The translations under genes were made by a program, and so were the position numbers. From contig CALAQT010000457.1 of assembly GCA_937888775.1 (NCBI GenBank), positions 1-26,601 on the forward strand: 26,601 nt of DNA, in the 5' to 3' direction. This document shows positions 17,919-26,257 of this stretch, one piece after another. The notes beneath the pieces are model-generated. The model was not told the DNA's origin. It ran no database searches and saw nothing but the letters and a program-made list of their open reading frames with translations. How positions within the stretch are numbered: position 1 is the stretch's first letter; every line of letters starts with the position of its first letter. The DNA comes from an uncultured Actinomycetes bacterium. Lineage in GTDB: Bacteria > Actinomycetota > Thermoleophilia > Solirubrobacterales > Solirubrobacteraceae.

Positions 17919-19370
17919 ATGTCAGCCGCTCAGCCCCTGAACCCGACCCGGACGGTTACCGCGGCTCGCCCGGAGCCGATGGAGATGCGGTTGCTGGCGA
18001 GGATCGCTGATGACGTGCGGCGCGAGCGGCGGATTCGCCGTCGCGCGAAGCTTCCGCCGGGCAGCACGTCGCCGAGCTGGTCTCACACCCGGCGGATCAT
18101 CTCTGACCCGCTGGGGCTACTCTTAGATCACGAGCGGCGCTTTGGTCCGGTGTTCACGATCCGGCTGCTGCATGAGCCGATCGTGTGGGCGATCGGCGCC
18201 GAGGTCAACCATCAGATCCTGGTCACTGATTTTGACTCGTTTCAGTGGCGGGAGGGCCGGTTCGCGGACCTGTGGCCGCTGTTGGGCGACGGCCTGCTGA
18301 ACACAGATGGCGCGTATCACCGCGAGTTCCGAATGCTGTTGCTGCCCGCCTTCCATCGGGAGCACATCGCGGCGGTGGCCGAGACGATGGTCGAGCAGGC
18401 GCTGGGCGCCGCGGAGGCCCTGCAGGAAGGGCACGAGGTCGAGATCTACGGTTGGGTTCGCGAGCTGGCGATGGGGATCGCGCTGCGGGTTCTGCTCGGG
18501 ATGGAAGCCACCGAGGGACGCGAGCAAACGCTGGCGGCGGCATTCGAGGCGTCGCTGGCCATCCACGGCGAGCCGGTTGCTCTACAGATGTTGCCAGCCC
18601 CCAGAACTCCGCTCGCGCGAGCGATCGCGGCTCGGCGCACGCTCGATCTGGCCGTACGCGCAGAAATAGACGAGCGCCGGCGCAGAGGCGACTCCGGCGG
18701 AGGGGTGCTCGGGTTGCTGCTGGGCGCCACCGATAACGGGGGAGCGCCGCTGAGCGCGAGCGTGGTGCGAGACCAGGCGATCACGCTGCTGTTCGCCGGC
18801 CACGACACGACGACCACCACATTCACGTTCCTGGTGCACGAGCTCGGACGTAACCCCCACGCACGCGAGGCAGTCGAAGCAGAGCTCGACCGGGTCCTCG
18901 GCCCGCGAAACCCGACCGCGGCCGAACTCGACGGCCAGGCGCTGCCGGTGCTCGAGCGCTCGCTGAAGGAGACGCTCAGGCGCTACCCACCGGCCTGGGT
19001 GGGGCCGCGGCGCACGACGCGTGACGTGACGCTGGGCGGCGTACAAATCCCGGCCGAGATCGGCGTGCATTACTGCTCCTGGGCCACCCACCACCTGCCG
19101 CAGCTGTATCCGGATCCCTTCCGTTTTGACCCTGACCGGTTCCTCCCCGAGCGCGAGGCGACGCTTCCCCGGGGCGCCTACGTGCCATTCGGCGGGGGAT
19201 CGCGCATGTGCCTGGGCAAGCGCTTTGGCGAGTATGAGCTGCGCGCGCTCGCGGCCGTCCTATTCAGCCGCGTGCGGCTGGAGCCGCTGTCAGCCCAGGA
19301 TCCCAGGATCGCAACCACCCCCACGCTCGGTCCCAAGGGCGGCCTGCGCTTCGTCGTCCGGAGTCGGTGA
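17919..19370 (+). CDS. Cytochrome P450
   Basis: This 483-residue soluble protein has all P450 signatures in order. They are the I-helix oxygen-activation motif AGHDTTT (residues 293-299, preceded by ITLLF), the K-helix ExxR as Glu351-Thr-Leu-Arg354 in LKETLRRYPP, the PERF-like FDPDRFLPER, and the haem loop FGGGSRMCLG with Cys431 as thiolate ligand. Length and the short PPG-rich N-terminus (LPPGSTSPSW) fit bacterial class members resembling microsomal CYP4/CYP102-type sequences more than small CYP10x enzymes. There is no membrane anchor. It would monooxygenate a hydrophobic substrate using external ferredoxin and reductase; no such genes lie in the window. The ATG at 17919 lacks a strong ribosome binding site. 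The substrate cannot be inferred. Confidence 0.95.
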   Translation: MSAAQPLNPTRTVTAARPEPMEMRLLARIADDVRRERRIRRRAKLPPGSTSPSWSHTRRIISDPLGLLLDHERRFGPVFTIRLLHEPIVWAIGAEVNHQILVTDFDSFQWREGRFADLWPLLGDGLLNTDGAYHREFRMLLLPAFHREHIAAVAETMVEQALGAAEALQEGHEVEIYGWVRELAMGIALRVLLGMEATEGREQTLAAAFEASLAIHGEPVALQMLPAPRTPLARAIAARRTLDLAVRAEIDERRRRGDSGGGVLGLLLGATDNGGAPLSASVVRDQAITLLFAGHDTTTTTFTFLVHELGRNPHAREAVEAELDRVLGPRNPTAAELDGQALPVLERSLKETLRRYPPAWVGPRRTTRDVTLGGVQIPAEIGVHYCSWATHHLPQLYPDPFRFDPDRFLPEREATLPRGAYVPFGGGSRMCLGKRFGEYELRALAAVLFSRVRLEPLSAQDPRIATTPTLGPKGGLRFVVRSR

Positions 19371-19649
19371 CCGAGCCGACGATATCGACTGCTCCTTTGG
19401 ACGATTTGGGGCAGTCGGGTTGCCGCGGCCGGACGCGTCGCCAAGGAGACGTGAGCGCAGACGCCCGGGCGGCGCATGCTCTTGGGCGAAGCCGCAAGCG
19501 CCACGAGACACTCGAACCGCCTGATCGGGACGATCGGACTGTCGCCAACGCGATCGTGAGGTCTGAGAAGGAGACGCAAATGAAAGCGATCGTGCCGTCG
19601 GGGCTCAGCATGGTCTCGCTTCGCACCCTTCACGTCGAAGTGAGGCCAG

Positions 19650-20397
19650 ATGCGCCCGTCGGTCGGGTCCCGAACCGCGGCCTGCGGTCTAGGCTCATCT
19701 TGTGCCCGAGTCACCCCAACGCCACCCGCAGACGAGACGAGGCTCAAGGATGGCCAAGCCTGGCGCATCGGCGCCGAGAACGAGGTCGCCTGGATCGACG
19801 ACGGTGTCAAAGGCGGAATGTCAATCACCGCCGCCATCCCGCCAATCTTCGCGGCATACACGACCCTGGTCTTCCCCAAGCCTTGAGCTGGACCGTGACA
19901 GCCACCGCCCCGCCGAGGACCGCTTTGACGACGCGCTGCTGCGCGTGCTCTCCGCGCACACGAAGCCCCAGCCCTCGTGGCTTGGGTTCCTCGACACCGG
20001 TGCCAGCGACGTTGTCCTCAATGATGCTCCGCGAGCGCGCGCGTACCACGGCTGGAACTACGTCCTGGTACAGGCCGGCCCGCATGAGGCCCGGACCTGG
20101 CGCAGTGACGAGGGTCGGTGGTTCACCGCGCTGCCCGAGCTGATGTTCCCGGCAGATCACAGCTGGCTCCTGTCGAGCCTCTGGGATGACGCGTGGGCAT
20201 GTGTTGGCGGTTCGGCCGATCTCATCTCCGCACTTCTCATCGCGCCGGACCTTCGCGCTGGAGCGGAAAGGACGGATCCCTCGATCCCAAGATATGTGGC
20301 CGACGAGTCTGCCGGACTGGATGCACGAGCGGCTGCAGCGCTAGCCCGGTGTGACCACTCGGTTCACGCACCGGCATTCCTAGAACTCTCCACGTAG
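19650..20397 (+). pseudogene. Frameshifted gene of unknown function
   Basis: Two plus-strand frames join to make one protein-like sequence. The first contains TRLKDGQAWRIGAENEVAWI and AIPPIFAAYTTLVFPKP and stops at TGA 19884. The second, one base over, begins LELDRDSHRP and continues through FDDALLRVLSAHTKPQPSWLG, FLDTGASDVVL, NYVLVQAGPHEA, ELMFPADHSWLLSSLWDDAW and CVGGSADLISALL to 20397. Both parts read as natural protein, and the order suggests one ancestral gene of about 200-240 residues. I recall similar uncharacterised actinobacterial proteins but cannot name a domain. The 5' end is unclear: ATG 19650 and GTG 19702 (in the second frame) are possible. A +1 slip at CCT-TGA is formally like RF2 recoding, but no stimulatory sequence is seen, so mutation is more likely. 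Confidence 0.6.
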
Positions 20398-20650
20398 CCC
20401 GGCTCGCGCCTGCCTCCGAGTTCGGACGGCTCGCATCTCGTGATCACGCCGAGAGCTCAGTCGCCAACTCGATCCTGAGCTCCGAGGCGGTTTGAGAGGA
20501 CGAAAGCATTCGCCGGCTGATGCGAGCTTTCCGCGCATTGTGGGTTTGTCGCGGGATCGCTGAGGAGGTCCCCGCCGGGTCGGAAGCGGGTCTTTGCGGG
20601 GCGAGCATGGCGCGTGATTCGCGCCAGAACCGGCGATGTCGTCGGTGGAC

Positions 20651-21490
20651 TTAGTCCTTCTCGATCGGGACGTTCACGAGGTTTCCCCACTCGGTCCATG
20701 ATCCGTCGTAGTTCTTGACGTCTTGCTCGCCGAGCAGCTCGTGCAGGACGAACCAGGTGTGGGCCGAGCGCTCGCCGATCCGGCAGTACGCAATGATCGG
20801 CTCGCCGGAGAGAACGCCCTTGCTGCCGTACAACTCGCGCAGCTCGTCGGCTGGCTTGAACGTTCCGTCCTCGTTGACCGCCTGCGCCCACGGGATCGAC
20901 TTGGCGCCGGGGATGTGGCCGGACCGCAGCGCGCCTTCGTTCTCATATCCGGGCATCGCGACCAACTCGCCGGAGAACTCTTGCGGCGAGCGAACGTCGA
21001 CGAGCTGCTTGGATTGTTCGAGCGCGGCCTGAACCTCGTCTCGCATGGCGCGGATCGAGTCGTCGCCGGGCTTCGCCGCGAAGGTCGACGCAGCGTGGCC
21101 GGGAAGCTCGCTGGTGGTCGGACGGCCGTCGGAGATCCATCGTTCTCGCGGGCCGTTGAGGAGCTTGACGTTGTCGTGGCCGTAGTACTTCAGATACCAG
21201 TACGTGTACGCCGCAAACCAGTTGTTGCGATCGCCGTAGACGATCACCAGATGGTCGTTCGAGATGCCACGGCCGCCGAATAGTTTGCCGAAGTCCCAAG
21301 GCCCGAGGAAGTCGCGCCTGACTTGGTCTTGGAGATCTTCGCGCCAGTCGAAGCCGATCGCGCCGGGGATGTGCGCCTCTCGGTAGAGCGCCGGGTTCTC
21401 GTCGACCTCTACGATCCGGATCGAGTCATCGTCCAGATGCTGTTCGAGCCACTCGGGCTCGACAAGGACGTCGTGTGCGTAGTTGGCCAT
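20651..21490 (-). CDS. Thiosulfate sulfurtransferase (two-domain rhodanese)
   Basis: This 279-residue protein is closely similar in pattern to mycobacterial CysA2 and SseA thiosulfate sulfurtransferases. It has two rhodanese domains. The inactive N-terminal one covers about residues 8-125 (IPGAIGFDWREDLQD, VIVYGDRNNWFAAYTYWY). The catalytic one covers about 145-275, with LVDVRSPQEFSG and the active loop Cys236-Arg-Ile-Gly-Glu-Arg, then NYDGSWTEWGNLV. The enzyme moves sulfane sulfur from thiosulfate to cyanide or thiols through a Cys persulfide. The ATG follows AGGAG by 9 bases, and the preceding gene's TAG stop is embedded in that TAGGAG, so translation is probably coupled to the c-di-GMP gene 12 bases upstream. 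I leave the symbol blank because features of both cysA2 and sseA are present. Confidence 0.95.
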   Translation of the reverse strand: MANYAHDVLVEPEWLEQHLDDDSIRIVEVDENPALYREAHIPGAIGFDWREDLQDQVRRDFLGPWDFGKLFGGRGISNDHLVIVYGDRNNWFAAYTYWYLKYYGHDNVKLLNGPRERWISDGRPTTSELPGHAASTFAAKPGDDSIRAMRDEVQAALEQSKQLVDVRSPQEFSGELVAMPGYENEGALRSGHIPGAKSIPWAQAVNEDGTFKPADELRELYGSKGVLSGEPIIAYCRIGERSAHTWFVLHELLGEQDVKNYDGSWTEWGNLVNVPIEKD

Positions 21491-21502
21491 GACTGGGATC
21501 TC

Positions 21503-24500
21503 CTAGTTGGCTGTTCGATTGTCTAGACGCGCGGTGGGCAGGGGCTCGGATTTCGGCGGTCGAGTGCCGCGCGCCATGTTTTGCGAGCGGACTGTTGTTT
21601 TTGGTTGCGCGCTTCTTGACTGTTTCGCTGTGGGGGGTAGCCACTGTGGCTGGTTGTGGAGCAGCTCGGTGAGCTGTTCGGGCGCCATCGGCTTTGCGAA
21701 GTAGTAGCCCTGGGCGATATCGCAGTTGAGTCGTTGCAGTCGTGCGGCTTGTTCGATGGTTTCGACGCCCTCGGCGACCACCTTCAGATCGAGCGAGTGA
21801 GTCATGTGGACGATCGCTGCGGGGATGTCGGCGGCGCGCGGGGTGTCGATAATGCCTTTGATCAGCGATCGGTCGATCTTGACGATGTCGAGCGGTAGGT
21901 CGCGCAGGTAGCTCAGCGAGCTGTAGCCGGTTCCGAAATCGTCGAGCGCTAGGTGCACGCCGAGATCCCTGAGTGAGTTGAGGGCAGCGTGCGCGGCCTC
22001 GAGCTGTTCGATCAGCACGCTCTCGGTGACCTCGACCGTCATGAAGCCCGGTTCGATGCCCGCCGCGACGATCGCGTCGCTTAGCAGTGTTGGGACCTCG
22101 TCGGACTCGACGAGTTGCCGCGTTGAGACGTTGACGGCAATCCCGGCGAAGTCCGGAACGTGTTGCCAGGCGGCGGATTCGCGCACTGCGCGGCGGATGA
22201 CTTTTTCGCCGAGTTCGTGGATCAGTCCGCTGTCCTCGGCGACCGGTATGAACTCGATCGGCGCTACCGGCCCCCAGTCGGGGTGCCGCCAGCGAGCGAG
22301 CGCTTCGGCGCCGACGATCCGGCCGGTCTTCAGGGATACGAGCGGCTGGTAGTGGACGTAGATCTCGTGCTCGTTGTCGAGCGCGGCGCGAAGCGCCGAC
22401 TCGGTCCGAACGCGGCCGAGCACACGGTCGCGCATGTTCTGGTCGAACAGCTCGAACCGGCGACCGCCGGCTTTCTTTCCGTGATACATGGCCGCGTCGG
22501 CGTCGCGAAGCAGCTCTGTGGCTGTCGACTGGCCGGTGCTGAGCGCGATCCCGACGCTTGCGCTCAGCACGCGCTGCTCGCCGCGTAGCTCGAATGGTTG
22601 CTCGAAGGAGCTGATCAGCTGGTTTGCGATCCGGATGGCGGCTAGCTCGGAGGGAAGCTCCTCGCACAGCACCGCGAACTGGTCGCCGCCGAGGCGCGCG
22701 AGCGTGTCGCCTTCGCGGATCGCGTTAGCAAACCGAGGCGCGAGCAGGCGCAGGAGCTCATCGCCTGCATCGTGGCCGACGCTGTCGTTGACGAGCTTGA
22801 AGTGGTCTATGTCGATCAAGAACACAGCCAGGCGCTTGCGGCGTTGATCATTCCGAGCCAGCGCATGCGTGACACGGTCATGAAACAGCGTCCGGTTGGG
22901 CAGCCCAGTCAGTCCGTCATGCAGTGCCTGGACACGAATCGTCTCGCGTGCGTCCTGGCGCTGGATCGCCTCGGCGAGGACGTTCGCGAGCGCTGCGAGG
23001 AACGGGCCGCAGTCCGCCGGGACCGCCTGGGGCTTGGTGTAGTGAACCTCGAGCACTCCGAACGGAGAGCTCGGGTCGCCGATCGCCACCGCGACGCTGG
23101 CGCGCACGCCACGGGCCAGCAGTCGGCTTGAACGCTCAAACCGCCGCTCCTGATCCCAGTCCTGCACGACAACCGGCTCGCGCGCGGCAACCGCAAAGCC
23201 TGAAATCGACGGCGGGTCGCCCGCGACGTGCTCACCCTTGCGGCCGTCAAGCCACCCAACCCCCGCCCTGACAACGAGCCCCGAACTGTCCGGGAGACGC
23301 TCAAGCACCCGAGCGCACTCAGCCGACAGGATCCCCGACGCGATCCGGACCGCGTAATCAAACAAGTCTGCCAACGAGTCGCCCTGCAACGCGAGCCGGC
23401 CGAGGTTGGCAATCTCCTCCTGCTGCGCGGCGTGGCGCCGGATCGCCGCATCGGCCAGGCGGCGGGCGCTGATGTCAACCGATACGCTGATGATGCTCGT
23501 CACTCCAGCATCAGCGCTGTCGAGCTGAGCGGCGCGAAGTCGGAGGTAGACCGGGAAGACGCGTCCTTCCTTGTCGTGCGCATCGAGCTCGGCTTCGGCC
23601 GGTCGGCCGGCCAGTGCATTACCGCCAAGCTCCGTCACCGTCGCGCGGCTCTGATCCGGCACGATCAAGTCGATCACCGGTCGCCCGATCGCGTCCTCAG
23701 CGCTGTAGCCGTAAAGCTGCTCCGCGCCCTGGTTCCAATACTTGACGACAAACGCCGTGTCGGTAGCTGTCACGGCCGCGTCAACCTCATCCAGCAGCTC
23801 TGCCTGCAACGCGATCTCTCGCTCCGTGCGCATCACGGACGTGACGTCGCGCGCGATGCTCGACGCGCCAACCACAGCGCCGTCCGTGTTGAGGATCGGT
23901 GAGACCGACACAGACACATTGACAAGCGAGCCGTCCTTGCAGACCCGCTCGGTCCGATAGCGCTCGATCCGCTCACCCGCCAGCACCCGGCGCAGAAGCT
24001 CTCGGTCCTCACCAACACGCGAGGGCGGGAACAGCAGACCGACCGGCTGGCCAATCGCTTCCGACGCCGTGTAGCCGTACAACCGCTCGGCCGCGCGATT
24101 CCAAACGGTGATCAGCCCCTCGCGATCCTTGCCGAAGATCGCGTCCTGCGACGAATCGACGACCGCCGCCAGCCGCTGATCCCGATCAACGATGGTGCGC
24201 TTGAACAACTTGATCAGCAACGCCACTGCGCCGAACGCACCAACCCAAATAAGGAGACTTTTGGGATCGTCACCCGAGAGCCGCGGCCAAGGAGGGTCTC
24301 CAGGGCTGCGATAAATCCAAATTGCCAGCGCGAACACGGTTGCGATCCAGCCGACCTGCACAATCGCCTGGCGGCTGGAGAAGCACCAGATCGCGACCCC
24401 GGCAGCTACCAGGTACAGCAGGCTAAAGGGAGCCGCCGCTTCCCCGGCAAACGACGTATAGGCGCCAAGCAACGCCGTACTGATCAGCGAGATCGCCACC

Positions 24501-24775
24501 AACCACGATCGATGAACGCGACCTGATGCACGTGACAACGCCGCCGCGAACACGGCTCCGCTCAACGCGACCACGATCAGCGCCGGCCTGTTGACAGGAC
24601 CAACCGGGGCAACGACGAGCCACATGACAGCCAGGCAGGCTCCCGCGAACTGGAGGTAACCGATCACGCACGTGAGGACCGCGGCATCGCTCGGCCGTGA
24701 GCCCGACGTTGTCGCAGCGGAAAGCCAACGGCGGCTGTCGTTCACTGGCGATCCCAGATGCTGCGAGTCAGGCAT
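21503..24775 (-). CDS. PAS-PAS-GAF-GGDQF-EAL c-di-GMP protein
   Basis: From the ATG at 24775 this is 1090 residues. Several membrane helices span about residues 30-190 (VIGYLQFAGACLAVMWLVV, ALIVVALSGAVFAAAL, LLYLVAAGVAIWCF, GWIATVFALAIWIY). PAS domains lie at about 200-320 (ITVWNRAAERLYGYT) and 325-450 (VVKYWNQGAEQLYGYS). A GAF domain is at about 475-615, then GGDEF and EAL. The GGDEF motif is GGDQF (696-700): the Glu needed for metal and GTP is Gln, while the RxxD site (REGD) is kept. The EAL domain is complete: EALARW at 824, NVSTRQL, EVTESVL, LDDFGTGYSSL, VKIDRS, VAEGVET. It is therefore probably a c-di-GMP phosphodiesterase with a regulatory GGDEF domain. The frame is open to 24916, but the start at 24775 overlaps the PAS gene stop by 8 bases and suits coupling. 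Confidence 0.92.
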   Translation of the reverse strand: MPDSQHLGSPVNDSRRWLSAATTSGSRPSDAAVLTCVIGYLQFAGACLAVMWLVVAPVGPVNRPALIVVALSGAVFAAALSRASGRVHRSWLVAISLISTALLGAYTSFAGEAAAPFSLLYLVAAGVAIWCFSSRQAIVQVGWIATVFALAIWIYRSPGDPPWPRLSGDDPKSLLIWVGAFGAVALLIKLFKRTIVDRDQRLAAVVDSSQDAIFGKDREGLITVWNRAAERLYGYTASEAIGQPVGLLFPPSRVGEDRELLRRVLAGERIERYRTERVCKDGSLVNVSVSVSPILNTDGAVVGASSIARDVTSVMRTEREIALQAELLDEVDAAVTATDTAFVVKYWNQGAEQLYGYSAEDAIGRPVIDLIVPDQSRATVTELGGNALAGRPAEAELDAHDKEGRVFPVYLRLRAAQLDSADAGVTSIISVSVDISARRLADAAIRRHAAQQEEIANLGRLALQGDSLADLFDYAVRIASGILSAECARVLERLPDSSGLVVRAGVGWLDGRKGEHVAGDPPSISGFAVAAREPVVVQDWDQERRFERSSRLLARGVRASVAVAIGDPSSPFGVLEVHYTKPQAVPADCGPFLAALANVLAEAIQRQDARETIRVQALHDGLTGLPNRTLFHDRVTHALARNDQRRKRLAVFLIDIDHFKLVNDSVGHDAGDELLRLLAPRFANAIREGDTLARLGGDQFAVLCEELPSELAAIRIANQLISSFEQPFELRGEQRVLSASVGIALSTGQSTATELLRDADAAMYHGKKAGGRRFELFDQNMRDRVLGRVRTESALRAALDNEHEIYVHYQPLVSLKTGRIVGAEALARWRHPDWGPVAPIEFIPVAEDSGLIHELGEKVIRRAVRESAAWQHVPDFAGIAVNVSTRQLVESDEVPTLLSDAIVAAGIEPGFMTVEVTESVLIEQLEAAHAALNSLRDLGVHLALDDFGTGYSSLSYLRDLPLDIVKIDRSLIKGIIDTPRAADIPAAIVHMTHSLDLKVVAEGVETIEQAARLQRLNCDIAQGYYFAKPMAPEQLTELLHNQPQWLPPTAKQSRSAQPKTTVRSQNMARGTRPPKSEPLPTARLDNRTAN

Positions 24776-25574
24776 TGACAGCCACTGCCAGCGAATCACA
24801 AAACCACAAGCGCTCATGAAGTCGACTCGCGGAGAGGCAACGGGAAAACCGGAAACGAGCCATTTGCAGGTATCGACGCCGCGAACGCGTGGTGAGACCG
24901 TAGTTAACTCCCGCATGTCCGAAAGGAGCGATCGAGCTCGACCAACCCCGGTACCGATCGGGAATCAGCATCTCGACCTGGCTGCCAACCAGCTCCTCGC
25001 GGCCGTAGCCGAAGAGCTTCTCCGTCTCGGCATTCGCAAGCTGGATCTCGCCCTCGTTGTTCACGATCACCATCGCATCGGGAGCGGACTCGAGCACCGC
25101 CCGGGTGTACGCCTGCGATCGCTGCAGCTCCGCGCTCACCCTGACCTCATCCGTGAAGTCGATCGACATCAACAGGAACCCAACCGGCTTGCCGTCGCGG
25201 TCGCGCCGCGGAGTCAGGATCATTCGAGCGATGAAGTTGCTGGCGTCCTTGCATCGACGCTCGACCCGCCCCTCCCACTTCCCCTGCTCCAGCGCCTGAT
25301 CCATCATCGCCTGTGGCAAGCCGCGCAACACATCCTCCTCGGTGTGCAATAGCGACTTGGGCTGGCCGATGACCTCGGCGGGCTCGTAGCCATACAGCCG
25401 CCGTGCGCCCTCGTTCCAGAGCACGATCACGCCGTCCAGATCGGTCGCGACCAGGGAGTACTCGGTCGAGAACTCCAGGACGCTACCGACGAAATCAAAC
25501 GCCTCCTCGGCGTTTGCGGACGTCCTCCGACCGAGAAGCCCCACGTTGATCTCGTCACCCGAGTTCGTATTCAC
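24768..25574 (-). CDS. PAS-domain sensor protein, second PAS incomplete
   Basis: This 268-residue cytosolic protein has a complete PAS with PAC segment at about residues 25-145 (YSLVATDLDGVIVLWNEGARR, YGYEPAEVIGQPKSL, ERRCKDASNFIARMILTP, GFLLMSIDFTDE). A second PAS starts at about 155 (LESAPDAMVIVNNEGEIQLAN, LFGYGREELVGSQVEMLIPDRYRG). After that point the usual C-terminal half of the PAS is missing, replaced by Arg/Ser-rich sequence without homology to the fold. This suggests a deletion or frameshift. No output domain is attached; it may act on the downstream GGDEF-EAL protein, with which its stop overlaps by 8 bases (ATGCCTGA). The start is GTG at 25574 without a good ribosome binding site; GTG 25544 is another option. 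Confidence 0.82.
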   Translation of the reverse strand: MNTNSGDEINVGLLGRRTSANAEEAFDFVGSVLEFSTEYSLVATDLDGVIVLWNEGARRLYGYEPAEVIGQPKSLLHTEEDVLRGLPQAMMDQALEQGKWEGRVERRCKDASNFIARMILTPRRDRDGKPVGFLLMSIDFTDEVRVSAELQRSQAYTRAVLESAPDAMVIVNNEGEIQLANAETEKLFGYGREELVGSQVEMLIPDRYRGWSSSIAPFGHAGVNYGLTTRSRRRYLQMARFRFSRCLSASRLHERLWFCDSLAVAVNA

Positions 25575-26044
25575 GTTTCAGCCGACCTGCCTGGGTCCAA
25601 CCCGAATCAAAAATCCGAGACCCCGGCAGCCCCCCAGAGCAACTGTCGGCAGCTCTTACACCAATCAATTTTCCACCTAATCGTTTGCGCTTTGAGCCGC
25701 TACGCCTGCTCGAGCTCGGAGCGCAACCGAAGGTGGCAATGACAGACCTAACCGCGACCCGTCGGCTTTGCCCTTCGTGGCGCCAAGGTTGCATAGGTTC
25801 CGGAGCCGAGGCTACGCAAATCCTGCAGCGACTTGTGCAAGATGCCTCTCTACGCATGTCGAAATGGGCCACTCGGTCCACACATGCAACGGCTGCCCGC
25901 ACGCGCATCCGGTTGCGGCTACCACACTCCTCGGCATCAAACCGTTCAAACCGCCTCACTCACTAGAGCCGCCGTGCGTGTGTAAAGCGGGCGCGCTGAC
26001 GATCAACTTGAGGCGTCCGAGCTGGACGACAGCGACCATCTCGC
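25575..26044. other. Leader of the PAS operon and gene-free DNA
   Basis: About 25600-25690 is more AT-rich than the rest of the window. Read on the minus strand it contains AAAATTGATTGG and, closer to the gene, CGGATTTTTGATTCG. It probably holds the promoter of the PAS/GGDEF-EAL/sulfurtransferase operon, but I cannot place -35 and -10 boxes with confidence. No c-di-GMP riboswitch pattern is recognisable. From 25700 to 26044 I see no gene. Confidence 0.4.
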
Positions 26045-26257
26045 TCAGAGCGCCGTCCATGACAGAACAGCAGGCTGGCGCGCACAGGGATCACGAGACG
26101 ACCGCTCATAGGTCAACCTGGGGGTTGCCGTGAGCACCGTCAGTGTCGCCCCGTCGCTCAGACTGATGCGTCCGACCTCCTGGTCGCCGAGCGCAGAATA
26201 GAAGTCGAGCGAGACAGCCAGGTCGGTGACCCGGTACGCCGTGTCGAGCGTCTTCAC
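26045..26257 (-). pseudogene. Truncated glyoxalase/VOC-family remnant
   Basis: The frame starts with GTG at 26257 and reads MKTLDTAYRVTDLAVSLDFY then SALGDQEVGRISLSDGATLTVL, the first beta-alpha-beta-beta unit of a VOC (lactoylglutathione lyase-like) protein. After about 45 residues the similarity ends and the frame stops at 70 residues, about half of a normal 120-140 residue VOC protein. The His that usually serves as first metal ligand in the LHTxYRV position is Asp here. No continuation is seen in the other minus-strand frames downstream. It is best read as a decayed 5' fragment; a functional half-size protein is unlikely. Confidence 0.65.

Noticed and set aside
19580..20143. Plus-strand frame with good AAGGAG before an ATG at 19580
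   Set aside because: Beyond the first 20 or so residues it becomes Arg-rich and overlaps the better-supported frameshifted gene in another frame.
21426..22667. Minus-strand 413-codon frame inside the GGDQF-EAL gene
   Set aside because: It is an alternative frame of a well-supported gene and is almost all Arg, Ala, Ser and Pro.
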